Positions 1 through 5,701 of a stretch of DNA of 11,518 nucleotides are shown here, piece by piece. Under the pieces are notes generated by a model. That model worked only from the letters and a program-made list of their open reading frames with translations. It did not search any database and was not told the DNA's origin. The translations under genes and the position numbers were made by a program. Each line of letters begins with the position of its first letter. Within the stretch, counting starts at the first letter, position 1. Where the stretch lies: the NCBI GenBank assembly GCA_934675115.1, contig CAKUPH010000065.1, positions 1 to 11,518 on the forward strand. Reading direction: 5' to 3'. The DNA comes from an uncultured Oscillospiraceae bacterium (GTDB lineage: Bacteria > Bacillota > Clostridia > Oscillospirales > Oscillospiraceae).

Positions 1-424
1 GGTGAATATGGAAGTCACCGGCGGCATTGACGCCACCGAGATCGGCAAGGATGTCGCCATGCAGATCGCCGCTCTGAATCCCCGCTTCTGGGACAAGTCT
101 CAGGTCACTCAGGACGTGCTGGATGAGGAGAAGAAGATTATGCTCATCCAGATGTCCAACGATCCCAAGATGGCCTCCAAGCCCGATCAGGTCAAGGAGA
201 AGATCGTCATGGGCAAGCTCAACAAGTTCTATTCTGAAAACTGCCTGCTGCAGCAGTCCTTCGTCAAGGACGGCGACGTGACCGTGGAGCAGTATATGAA
301 CAACGCCGCCAAGGCTCTGGGCGGCACCGTCAAGTTCCTGAACGCCGTTCGCTTTGAGAAGGGCGAGGGCATCGAGAAGAAGCAGGAGAACTTCGCCGAG
401 GAGATCGCCAAGCTGGCGAAGTAA
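1..424 (+). CDS. tsf: Elongation factor Ts, C-terminal part (5' end outside window)
   Basis: EF-Ts is the cytoplasmic guanine nucleotide exchange factor that releases GDP from EF-Tu so that it can reload with GTP. Only about the last 140 residues are visible; the first complete codon begins at base 2 and the gene clearly starts before the window, since family members in Clostridia are about 300 residues long. The GTG at base 2 is an internal valine codon, not a start. Recognisable EF-Ts features are the segment GKDVAMQIAALNPRF near the start, which belongs to the dimerisation/core region, and the later KIVMGKLNKFYSENCLLQQ and FVKDGDVTVEQYM segments, all strongly conserved in the family. The TAA stop at 422-424 is followed 24 bases later by a strong hairpin terminator. 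The upstream neighbour is expected to be rpsB, but it is not in view. Identification is by family recognition and is firm. Confidence 0.96.
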   Translation, partial: VNMEVTGGIDATEIGKDVAMQIAALNPRFWDKSQVTQDVLDEEKKIMLIQMSNDPKMASKPDQVKEKIVMGKLNKFYSENCLLQQSFVKDGDVTVEQYMNNAAKALGGTVKFLNAVRFEKGEGIEKKQENFAEEIAKLAK

Positions 425-448
425 GGCTGACCCATTCAAGAGAATATG

Positions 449-480
449 AAAACGGCCCGGGATATTTCCCGGGCCGTTTT
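449..480. terminator. Bidirectional intrinsic terminator between tsf and the VanY-like gene
   Basis: Bases 449-462 and 467-480 form a perfect 14-bp inverted repeat around the 4-base loop TATT. The stem is AAAACGGCCCGGGA on the left, so an A-run precedes it and a T-run (477-482) follows it. Read on the plus strand it has the GC core plus U-tract of a Rho-independent terminator for tsf. Read on the minus strand it has the same form and lies directly after the stop codon of the convergent carboxypeptidase gene at 481-483. It therefore very likely serves both genes. The structure is seen directly; the function is inferred from the form. Confidence 0.93.
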
Positions 481-1302
481 TTATACGCCGCGATAGTGAA
501 GCGCGAGATATTCTTCCAGACACAGGCCGCTGTCCGTGATCTCCCGGGCGGCGTCCACGCCCACGTAGCGGTAGTGCCACGGTTCCCAGATGATGCCGGT
601 AAGATCCTCCTTGCCCTTCGGATAGCGGAGGATGAAGCCATATTCCGTGCAGTGTTCCATGAGCCATTGCTGCTCCGCAGTCTCCGCCTGCGCGTCGTCC
701 AGCACCTGATAGCTCTGGGCGCAGATGTCCACGGCCAGCCCCAGATTGTGCTCGCTGGTGCCGGGAATAGCCACCACCGCTGCGGCGGCGTCATACGCTT
801 CGCTATAGCTCAGGCCCTCGGCCATCCGTTCATTCACTTTCTTCTCAAACAACTCCATTTGGCGGCTCACCGTGCGGTAAGCGGAGCAGACAATGGGGGA
901 GAGCCCTTCGGCTTTACAGTCGTTGAGCATGCGGGACAATGCGTCGTAGATCCGGCTGTCCACCTCAAGGCCGTTGTTCAGTTCCTGAGTTTCCACATCC
1001 CAGTCCTCCGGCAGAGGGTGCGCTTCGTTTGCCAGCGTCAACTGCCACGGCACGTCCTCCACGGACGGGAGTGTCGGTGTGGGTGTGGATGAGGGGAACG
1101 GTATGGGCGATGCCTGAGCGGGCTGCGAGGGGGATGGCGTTTCAAACGCCCCAACTGGCGCGGCGGCCGGATGCATGGCGCGGAACACAAAAAACGCAAG
1201 GATCGCCGCGCCGGCCAGAAACAGCAGGACCGGGGCGGGAGAACGCCGCCTGCGCCTGTAGTTTGACCGGCCTGTGTGCCGCTGGTTGAGATTTGCTGAC
1301 AT
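481..1302 (-). CDS. Membrane-anchored D-alanyl-D-alanine carboxypeptidase, M15B/VanY family
   Basis: This 273-residue protein is a zinc peptidase expected to remove the terminal D-Ala from peptidoglycan stem peptides outside the cell membrane. Residues 16-20 are five arginines, followed by one hydrophobic segment (about 24-42), which fits an uncleaved signal anchor with the positive side inside. A Ser/Thr/Pro-rich linker runs from about 54 to 80. The catalytic domain covers about 82-273 and shows the M15 zinc motif SEHNLGLAVD (His185, Asp192) and EPWHYR (catalytic Glu240, third zinc ligand His243), plus the family's SAYRT segment at 140-144. The start at 1302 is chosen because GGAGG (1310-1314 on the opposite strand) lies seven bases upstream. 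The frame remains open to an ATG at 1392, but those 30 extra residues do not look like a signal sequence and lack a ribosome site. Five cysteines occur in the outer domain. It lies opposite to its housekeeping neighbours. DdcY, VanY or a related trimming enzyme are all possible; a vancomycin resistance role is not suggested by context. Confidence 0.9.
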   Translation of the reverse strand: MSANLNQRHTGRSNYRRRRRSPAPVLLFLAGAAILAFFVFRAMHPAAAPVGAFETPSPSQPAQASPIPFPSSTPTPTLPSVEDVPWQLTLANEAHPLPEDWDVETQELNNGLEVDSRIYDALSRMLNDCKAEGLSPIVCSAYRTVSRQMELFEKKVNERMAEGLSYSEAYDAAAAVVAIPGTSEHNLGLAVDICAQSYQVLDDAQAETAEQQWLMEHCTEYGFILRYPKGKEDLTGIIWEPWHYRYVGVDAAREITDSGLCLEEYLALHYRGV

Positions 1303-1309
1303 TGAGCCA

Positions 1310-1314
1310 CCTCC
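1310..1314 (-). promoter_or_regulatory. Ribosome binding site of the VanY-like gene
   Basis: GGAGG on the minus strand, seven bases before the ATG at 1302-1300. It decides between this start and the in-frame ATG at 1392. Confidence 0.85.
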
Positions 1315-1346
1315 ATGGATATGAAGAGCCGTTTCTTGAGTAAACA

Positions 1347-1363
1347 GCGCCGTCCGCCGGCGC
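1347..1363 (-). other. Small GC-rich hairpin in the leader of the VanY-like gene
   Basis: Bases 1347-1352 (GCGCCG) and 1358-1363 (CGGCGC) form a 6-bp perfect stem around a 5-base loop. On the minus strand it falls between the candidate promoter (1373-1381) and the ribosome binding site, so it would be in the 5' untranslated leader of the VanY-like mRNA. It has no U-tract in the direction of transcription, so a terminator is unlikely. It may only affect mRNA stability, or be chance. Confidence 0.35.
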
Positions 1364-1372
1364 ATTAAAATT

Positions 1373-1381
1373 ACTATAACA
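1373..1381 (-). promoter_or_regulatory. Candidate extended -10 promoter for the VanY-like gene
   Basis: On the minus strand the bases read TGT TATAGT: a hexamer matching TATAAT in five of six positions (opposite strand 1373-1378) with the TGn extension directly upstream. There is no good -35 at the usual distance, which an extended -10 can tolerate. Transcription would start near 1366, about 60 bases before the start codon. This is a consensus match only. Confidence 0.45.
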
Positions 1382-1453
1382 CAACAGCGCATGGGAAAGA
1401 AAGAGGTTCTTGCTTTTTCAGATAAAAATTTCTTCGAGAAACTTCACAGAAAA

Positions 1454-1475
1454 TTTGCATTTGCCCCTATGCAAA
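1454..1475. promoter_or_regulatory. Inverted repeat overlapping the presumed pyrH promoter (candidate operator)
   Basis: TTTGCAT at 1454-1460 is repeated inverted and without mismatch as ATGCAAA at 1469-1475, separated by eight bases. The half-site spacing of 15 bases is not far from the 10-to-16 range often seen for dimeric repressors. It lies just upstream of the candidate -10 at 1486-1491, where a bound protein would cover the -35 region. Its AT-rich surroundings make a chance repeat more likely than in the GC-rich genes, so the operator role is a guess. Confidence 0.35.
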
Positions 1476-1491
1476 AGTTTGGTTTTATATT
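1461..1491 (+). promoter_or_regulatory. Candidate promoter for pyrH-frr
   Basis: TATATT at 1486-1491 matches the -10 consensus in five of six positions. TTGCCC at 1461-1466 matches the -35 in four of six, but the spacer is 19 bases, longer than the optimal 17. A second hexamer, TAAAAT at 1491-1496, also matches five of six. Some promoter must lie here, because tsf is terminated upstream and the gene between tsf and pyrH is on the other strand. The exact elements are uncertain. Confidence 0.45.
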
Positions 1492-1531
1492 AAAATGGAA
1501 AAAGCAAATTGCAGAGAAGGGGTCGTTTGAT

Positions 1532-2248
1532 ATGAGCGAGTTGAAATATAAGCGTGTACTGCTGAAGGTCAGCGGCGAGGCGCTGGCCGGTTCCGCCAGC
1601 CGCGGACTTGATTTTGAAGTGATCGACAAGGTGTGCGACGTCATTGCCCAGTGCAACAAAGAGGGCGTGGAGGTCGGCATCGTCGTGGGCGGCGGCAACT
1701 TTTGGCGCGGCCTGAAGGACGGTAAAGGCATGCACGAGCGCACCCGAGCCGACCACATGGGCATGCTGGCCACCACCATCAACTGCCTCGCGCTGGCCGA
1801 TATTCTGGAGCAGAAGGGCGTCAGCGTCCGGGTGCAGACCGCCATCGAGATGCGATCTATCGCTGAGCCGTACATCCGCTCCCGGGCCATCCGGCATCTG
1901 GAGAAGGGCAGAGTAGTCATCTTCGGCTGCGGCACCGGCAATCCCTTCTTCTCCACCGACACGGCGGCGGTGCTCCGCGCGGCGGAGATCGACGCGGACA
2001 TCATCCTGCTGGCCAAGAACATCGACGGCGTGTACAGCGCCGACCCCCGGCTGGACCCCTCCGCCGTCAAGTACGACACCATCAGCTATGACGACGTGCT
2101 GGCCCAGCACCTGCAGGTGATGGACTCCACCGCCACGTCCCTGTCCATGGACAACAATATTCCCGTGATTCTCTTCGCGCTGGAAGACCCGGAGAACATT
2201 CTCCGGGTGGTCCACGGAGAGAAGATCGGGACGATCGTAAAGGATTAA
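1532..2248 (+). CDS. pyrH: UMP kinase (uridylate kinase)
   Basis: PyrH phosphorylates UMP to UDP with ATP, the step that feeds all pyrimidine nucleotide synthesis; the bacterial enzyme is a hexameric amino acid kinase fold protein, unrelated to eukaryotic UMP/CMP kinase. The 238 residues match the usual length of about 240. Visible motifs are KVSGEAL at 12-18 (phosphate binding), GGGNFWRG at 53-60, RADHMGM at 72-78, [13 protein letters not shown] at 134-146 (UMP and catalytic region) and the late IDGVYSADP segment. The start at 1532 is chosen because AAGGGG (1517-1522) lies nine bases before it and [12 protein letters not shown] is the usual beginning. The frame is open back to an ATG at 1391, but those 47 extra residues come from the AT-rich promoter region and are not part of the family. 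frr follows 15 bases after the stop, so the two are probably co-transcribed. Confidence 0.96.
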   Translation: MSELKYKRVLLKVSGEALAGSASRGLDFEVIDKVCDVIAQCNKEGVEVGIVVGGGNFWRGLKDGKGMHERTRADHMGMLATTINCLALADILEQKGVSVRVQTAIEMRSIAEPYIRSRAIRHLEKGRVVIFGCGTGNPFFSTDTAAVLRAAEIDADIILLAKNIDGVYSADPRLDPSAVKYDTISYDDVLAQHLQVMDSTATSLSMDNNIPVILFALEDPENILRVVHGEKIGTIVKD

Positions 2249-2263
2249 AAGGAGGAACCGAAT

Positions 2264-2818
2264 ATGAACGAGATTTGCAAGCCCTACGACGCCAAGATGC
2301 AGAAGACCATCGAAGTGGTCAAGAGCGACTTTGCCTCTGTCCGCGCGGGCCGCGCCAACGCGGCGGTGCTGGACCGGATCCAGGTGGAGTATTACGGTAC
2401 CCCCACGCCCATCCAGCAGGTGGCCAGCATCTCCACCCCCGACCCCCGCACTCTGGCCATCCAGCCTTGGGACACTAGCATCCTGCGGGAGATCGAGCGC
2501 GCCATCCAGTCCTCTGATTTGGGCATCAACCCGCAGAATGACGGCCGCGTGATCCGCCTGAGCTTTCCCCAGCTCACCGAGGAGCGCCGCGTGGAGCTGA
2601 CCAAGCAGGTGCGCAAGTACGGCGAGAGCGGCAAGGTCGCCATCCGGAACGTCCGCCGCGAGGCCATGGAAAATCTGAAGGATCTCAAGAAGAAGGCCGA
2701 GATCACCGAGGACATGCAGAAGGACCTGGAGAAAGAGCTTCAGGATATGACCGACAAGCGTTGCAAGGAGATCGACGTTCTCACCGCGGAAAAGGAAAAG
2801 GAACTGATGGCGGTCTGA
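2264..2818 (+). CDS. frr: Ribosome recycling factor
   Basis: RRF acts in the cytoplasm with EF-G to split the post-termination ribosome so that the subunits and mRNA can be reused. The protein has 184 residues, the standard length of about 185, and contains the whole family pattern: the N-terminal helix, FASVRAGRANAAVLDRIQVE, the YYGTPTPIQQVASIS segment of the beta domain, the central PWDTSILREIERAI segment, and the KVAIRNVRREA motif in the third long helix. The charged C-terminal helix closes the three-helix bundle. GGAGG at 2251-2255 is eight bases before the ATG. It lies 15 bases after pyrH, the usual pairing in bacteria, and shares its transcript. After the TGA stop there is a terminator-like hairpin, so the transcript may largely end before uppS. 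Confidence 0.97.
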   Translation: MNEICKPYDAKMQKTIEVVKSDFASVRAGRANAAVLDRIQVEYYGTPTPIQQVASISTPDPRTLAIQPWDTSILREIERAIQSSDLGINPQNDGRVIRLSFPQLTEERRVELTKQVRKYGESGKVAIRNVRREAMENLKDLKKKAEITEDMQKDLEKELQDMTDKRCKEIDVLTAEKEKELMAV

Positions 2819-2838
2819 TCTGACCGATGCGGTACGAT

Positions 2839-2863
2839 ACGGGGCGCAATGCGCCCCGTTTGT
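2839..2863 (+). terminator. Terminator-like hairpin after frr
   Basis: A perfect 9-bp stem, ACGGGGCGC (2839-2847) with GCGCCCCGT (2851-2859), has a three-base loop AAT and is followed by TTTGTG. The stem is very strong but the U-tract is short and interrupted, so termination may be partial. It lies 20 bases after the frr stop. Confidence 0.65.
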
Positions 2864-2870
2864 GCGTTCT

Positions 2871-2922
2871 CCCGGCTGTTTTGACCAAAGAACCGCCTGC
2901 ACGGCGGGACTAACAGCCCGGG
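2871..2922 (+). other. Nested stem-loop structure in the frr-uppS gap
   Basis: CCCGGCTGTT (2871-2880) pairs with AACAGCCCGGG (2912-2922) as ten base pairs with one bulged C. Inside the 31-base loop, CCGCC (2893-2897) pairs with GGCGG (2903-2907) around TGCAC. The result is a long outer stem with an inner hairpin. I do not recognise a known riboswitch or T-box in it. It could be a second part of the terminator, an RNA processing site or a leader element for uppS. If transcription of uppS starts from the possible -10 at 2931-2936, the structure is upstream of that RNA and belongs only to read-through transcripts. Confidence 0.45.
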
Positions 2923-2930
2923 AAGCTGAC

Positions 2931-2936
2931 TATACT
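2931..2936 (+). promoter_or_regulatory. Possible -10 element for the uppS-polC operon
   Basis: TATACT matches the -10 consensus in five of six positions and sits 20 bases before the first plausible uppS start codon. No convincing -35 lies 16-18 bases upstream, where the stem-loop sequence is. A promoter is needed here only if the hairpin after frr terminates efficiently. The resulting leader would be about 15-20 bases, just long enough for the AGGA site at 2950-2953. Confidence 0.3.
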
Positions 2937-2956
2937 TTTCATAGCGGATAGGATGG

Positions 2957-3709
2957 ATGGACATGGCATTATTTGGCCGAAAAAAAACAGAAAAGCCGCA
3001 GGTCGATATGACGGCGCTGCCCCGGCACGTCGCCATCATCATGGACGGGAACGGCCGCTGGGCAAAAAAGCGGGGACTGCCCCGGACGGCGGGCCACGCC
3101 GCCGGAGCGGAGACCTTCCGCGCTGTCGCGACCTTCGCCAAGGAGATCGGGCTGGACTACCTGACGGTGTACGCTTTTTCCACGGAGAACTGGAAGCGGC
3201 CGTCGGACGAAGTGAACGCCATCATGGACCTTCTGGAGAAATATCTTCATGAGGCCATTGACACCATGGCGAAGGACAAGGTCAAGATGGCGTTTTTTGG
3301 CGATCTGTCCCCGCTGAGCGACAAGCTCCGGGCGTTGTGCCATGAGACGGAGGAAATATCCAAGGGCTACGATGGCTGTCAGGTGAACATCTGCTTGAAC
3401 TACGGCGGCCGGGACGAGATCGTCCGGGCGGCGAAGGCATTTGCCGCCGACTGTCTTGAAGGGAAGGCGGACGCCAACCACCTGACGGAGGAGGGCTTCG
3501 GGAAATACCTCTTTTCCGCCGGAGTGCCCGACCCTGACCTTGTGATCCGCCCCAGCGGAGAGGTGCGGATCTCCAACTTCCTGCTGTGGCAGTCGGCCTA
3601 TTCCGAGTTCTATTTCACCGACGTGCTCTGGCCTGATTTTTCCAAAGACGATCTGCTCCGGGCGCTGGCTGATTATCAGCACCGCTCCCGCCGCTATGGA
3701 GGTGTTTGA
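2957..3709 (+). CDS. uppS: Isoprenyl transferase (undecaprenyl diphosphate synthase)
   Basis: UppS is a cis-prenyltransferase that adds isopentenyl units to farnesyl diphosphate to give the C55 carrier lipid used for peptidoglycan and other wall polymers; it is a peripheral protein at the inner membrane face. About 250 residues is the normal length. Motifs in order are HVAIIMDGNGRWAKKRG at 24-40 with the essential Asp30, the YAFSTENWKRP segment that contributes to substrate binding, LNYGGRDEIVRA, and near the end PDLVIRPSGEVRISNF followed by WQSAYSEFYFTDVLWPDF. The arginine and serine pair in RPSGE binds the allylic or IPP diphosphate; many homologues have RTSGE there. Start choice is ambiguous between ATG 2957 and ATG 2963, since AGGA (2950-2953) suits 2963 better with a nine-base spacing; the difference is two residues. 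cdsA begins two bases after the stop. Confidence 0.95.
   Translation: MDMALFGRKKTEKPQVDMTALPRHVAIIMDGNGRWAKKRGLPRTAGHAAGAETFRAVATFAKEIGLDYLTVYAFSTENWKRPSDEVNAIMDLLEKYLHEAIDTMAKDKVKMAFFGDLSPLSDKLRALCHETEEISKGYDGCQVNICLNYGGRDEIVRAAKAFAADCLEGKADANHLTEEGFGKYLFSAGVPDPDLVIRPSGEVRISNFLLWQSAYSEFYFTDVLWPDFSKDDLLRALADYQHRSRRYGGV
3698..3702 (+). promoter_or_regulatory. Ribosome binding site of cdsA, inside the uppS 3' end
   Basis: GGAGG lies nine bases before GTG 3712 and only three before TTG 3706, which overlaps the uppS stop. The spacing selects GTG 3712 as the cdsA start. Confidence 0.8.
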
Positions 3710-3711
3710 CC

Positions 3712-4536
3712 GTGGCGAAACGTATTCTGGTTGCCGTGATCTTTGTTCCGCTGCTGTTTGTCGTGATGTTTTTCCTGCCGCCTATTGGGATGACGGTGGT
3801 GGTGGCGTTTATTTCGGCGCTGGCCTGCGATGAGCTGCTCCGGGCGGCGGGGGAGGGAAAGGTGTCTCTGCCCATGAAGGCCATCTCCGTGCTGGCGGCG
3901 GCGGCCATCCCCTTCGGGGCTTGGCTGAACGCGGCGAAAATGACCGTTGGCGCCTGCGCCTTCCTCGTGATGGCGGTGTCCTTTGAGTGCGCCATCCACG
4001 CCTACGACGAAAACGAAAGCCCCATCGGCTTTTACCATGTGATGCTCACCCTGTTCGGCGGCATCCTCATCCCCACCGGGCTGTCCTCGCTGGCGGTCCT
4101 CAAATGCATGGAGCACGGCAAGTATCTGGTGCTGCTGGCGGTCATGCTCGCCTTTATCACCGACGGCGGCGCCTATTTTGCCGGGGTGTTTTTCGGCAGG
4201 CACCGGGGTATCACCCGGGTCAGCCCCAACAAGAGTCTGGAAGGCTATATCGGCGGCTTTCTCACCGGCATTATCGCGGCGCTGGTGTACGGCCTGATCG
4301 TGCGGGCAGCCTCCGGGATGCAGGTGCACTTCCTGCCGCTGGTGCTGTGCGGCCTGTTTGGCGCGGCGGCCACCGAACTGGGCGACCTGTCCTTTTCCCT
4401 CATCAAACGGCAGTACGGCGTCAAGGATTACGGTCATCTGCTGCCCGGTCACGGCGGCATGCTGGACCGGTTCGACAGCATGATCTTCTGCGCACCCGTG
4501 GTCATGTTCATCGTGATGCTGCTGCCCGTGTTCTAA
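3712..4536 (+). CDS. cdsA: Phosphatidate cytidylyltransferase (CDP-diglyceride synthase)
   Basis: CdsA makes CDP-diacylglycerol from phosphatidic acid and CTP, the branch precursor of phosphatidylglycerol, cardiolipin and phosphatidylserine, in the cytoplasmic membrane. With the GTG start at 3712 it has 274 residues, typical for the family. Most of the chain is made of hydrophobic membrane segments; clear ones lie around 5-23, 24-40, 72-92, 100-120 and 130-155, and the protein ends with a further segment. The family signature occupies 229-255: SLIKRQYGVKDYG, then LLPGHGGMLDRFD, with the acidic and glycine residues in the expected order. Upstream, TDGGAYFAGVFFGRH and SPNKSLEGYIGG are the other conserved blocks. 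It starts two bases after uppS and ends nine bases before dxr, so translation of the three may be coupled. Confidence 0.95.
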   Translation: MAKRILVAVIFVPLLFVVMFFLPPIGMTVVVAFISALACDELLRAAGEGKVSLPMKAISVLAAAAIPFGAWLNAAKMTVGACAFLVMAVSFECAIHAYDENESPIGFYHVMLTLFGGILIPTGLSSLAVLKCMEHGKYLVLLAVMLAFITDGGAYFAGVFFGRHRGITRVSPNKSLEGYIGGFLTGIIAALVYGLIVRAASGMQVHFLPLVLCGLFGAAATELGDLSFSLIKRQYGVKDYGHLLPGHGGMLDRFDSMIFCAPVVMFIVMLLPVF

Positions 4537-4545
4537 GGTGATAGC

Positions 4546-5688
4546 ATGAAGCGTACTTTATCAATACTGGGTTCTACCGGCTCCATTGGCCGGCAGACGC
4601 TGGAGGTGGCCGGGGCCTGCGGCCACCGTGTGGCGGCGCTGACAGTTAACCGCAGCGTGGATCTCGCGGAGGAGCAGGCCCGGAAGTTCAGGCCCGAGCT
4701 GGTGGCCGCGGTGGACGAGACTGCGGCGGCGGAGCTGCGCGTCCGGCTGGCAGATACGCCGGTGCGAGTGGTTTCCGGAAAGGAAGGACTGATGGAAGCC
4801 GCCTGCCTGCCCGCGGCGGACACAGTGGTCACCGCTGTGGTGGGCATTGCCGGGCTGGAGCCGACGTTGGCCGCCATCGATGCGGGCAAGCGCATCGCCC
4901 TTGCCAACAAGGAGACACTGGTGTGTGCCGGTGAGTTGGTTATGGACCGCGCGGCGGAAAAAGGGGCGGAGATCGTGCCGGTGGATTCGGAGCACTCCGC
5001 CATTTTTCAGTGTCTGCAGGGCCTCCGGGACAAAAAAGAGGTGCGGCGGCTCATCATCACCGCATCCGGCGGGCCGTTTTTCGGCAAAAGCCGGGAGGAG
5101 TTGGCCCACGTCACCCGGGCGCAGGCCTTGAAGCACCCCAACTGGTCCATGGGAGCCAAGATCACCATCGACTCGGCCACGCTGATGAACAAGGGCCTTG
5201 AGTTCATCGAGGCCATGCGGCTCTACCGTATGCCGCCGGAGAAGATCGGCATTGTGGTCCACCGGGAGAGCATCATCCACTCCATGGTGGAGTGCGTGGA
5301 CGGGGCGGTTCTGGCCCAGATGGGCTCCGCTGATATGCGCCTGCCTATCCAGTACGCCCTGACGTGGCCGGAGCGGACGGAAGGCCCGGTCACGCCGCTG
5401 GATCTGCTGAACTGCCCGCCGCTGACCTTCCGTGCGCCGGACACACACACCTTCCGGTGCCTTGCGCTGGCGCTGGACTGCGCCCGGAAGGGCGGAAACT
5501 CCACCGCCGTGCTCAACGGCGCGAACGAGGCGGCTGTGGGGCTGTTTCTGGAGGATAAAATCGGCTTTCTCGATATTGCCCGGCTGGTGGAGCGGGCACT
5601 GGCGGCGGTTCCGTTTGTGGAGAAGCCGACGCTGGACGATATTCTGGCGGCTGACCGGGCGGCCCGGCAGGCCGTGTTTTCTGACTGA
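4546..5688 (+). CDS. dxr: 1-deoxy-D-xylulose 5-phosphate reductoisomerase
   Basis: Dxr converts 1-deoxy-D-xylulose 5-phosphate to 2-C-methyl-D-erythritol 4-phosphate with NADPH and a divalent metal, the first committed step of the MEP isoprenoid pathway, in the cytoplasm. It has 380 residues, the usual size. The NADPH-binding loop GSTGSIGRQTLEV is at 9-21, ANKETLVCAGELV is the next conserved block, and VDSEHSAIFQ (Asp147, Glu149) forms part of the metal and substrate site. ASGGPF and NWSMGAKITIDSATLMNKGLE follow, the latter with the flexible loop and the second metal ligands, then VVHRESIIHSMVE. The site AAGGTG overlaps the cdsA stop and has a four-to-seven-base distance to the ATG. The TGA stop overlaps the ribosome site of the next gene. 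It supplies precursors for the UppS product encoded upstream. Confidence 0.97.
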   Translation: MKRTLSILGSTGSIGRQTLEVAGACGHRVAALTVNRSVDLAEEQARKFRPELVAAVDETAAAELRVRLADTPVRVVSGKEGLMEAACLPAADTVVTAVVGIAGLEPTLAAIDAGKRIALANKETLVCAGELVMDRAAEKGAEIVPVDSEHSAIFQCLQGLRDKKEVRRLIITASGGPFFGKSREELAHVTRAQALKHPNWSMGAKITIDSATLMNKGLEFIEAMRLYRMPPEKIGIVVHRESIIHSMVECVDGAVLAQMGSADMRLPIQYALTWPERTEGPVTPLDLLNCPPLTFRAPDTHTFRCLALALDCARKGGNSTAVLNGANEAAVGLFLEDKIGFLDIARLVERALAAVPFVEKPTLDDILAADRAARQAVFSD

Positions 5689-5693
5689 GGTGA
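5687..5693 (+). promoter_or_regulatory. Ribosome binding site of rseP overlapping the dxr stop
   Basis: GAGGTGA starts within the dxr TGA stop (5686-5688) and lies eight bases before GTG 5702. It favours GTG 5702 over GTG 5690, which has no purine-rich site before it and lies inside the site itself. Confidence 0.75.
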
Positions 5694-5701
5694 ATCGATT
5701 C

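Noticed and set aside
481..1302. A vancomycin resistance cluster around the VanY-like gene
   Set aside because: No vanS, vanR, vanH, vanA or vanX gene is present. M15B carboxypeptidases are common housekeeping wall enzymes.
1303..1392. 30-residue N-terminal extension of the VanY-like protein from the ATG at 1392
   Set aside because: No ribosome site lies before it, and it would put the candidate promoter and the leader hairpin inside the gene. The ATG at 1302 has GGAGG at the right distance.
1391..1531. 47-residue N-terminal extension of pyrH from ATG 1391
   Set aside because: It lies in the AT-rich promoter region, is not part of the UMP kinase family, and the internal ATG 1532 has a good ribosome site.
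1490..2902. Minus-strand open frame of 470 codons opposite pyrH and frr
   Set aside because: It spans two well-supported plus-strand genes and their gap and has no recognisable domain.
2871..2922. T-box or other known riboswitch
   Set aside because: No T-box sequence, specifier loop or recognised aptamer consensus is visible; only two nested stems can be supported.
5432..5701. Longer rseP frame reaching into dxr
   Set aside because: The extra residues overlap dxr in another frame and do not resemble an M50 N-terminus; GTG 5702 is preceded by a good ribosome site.
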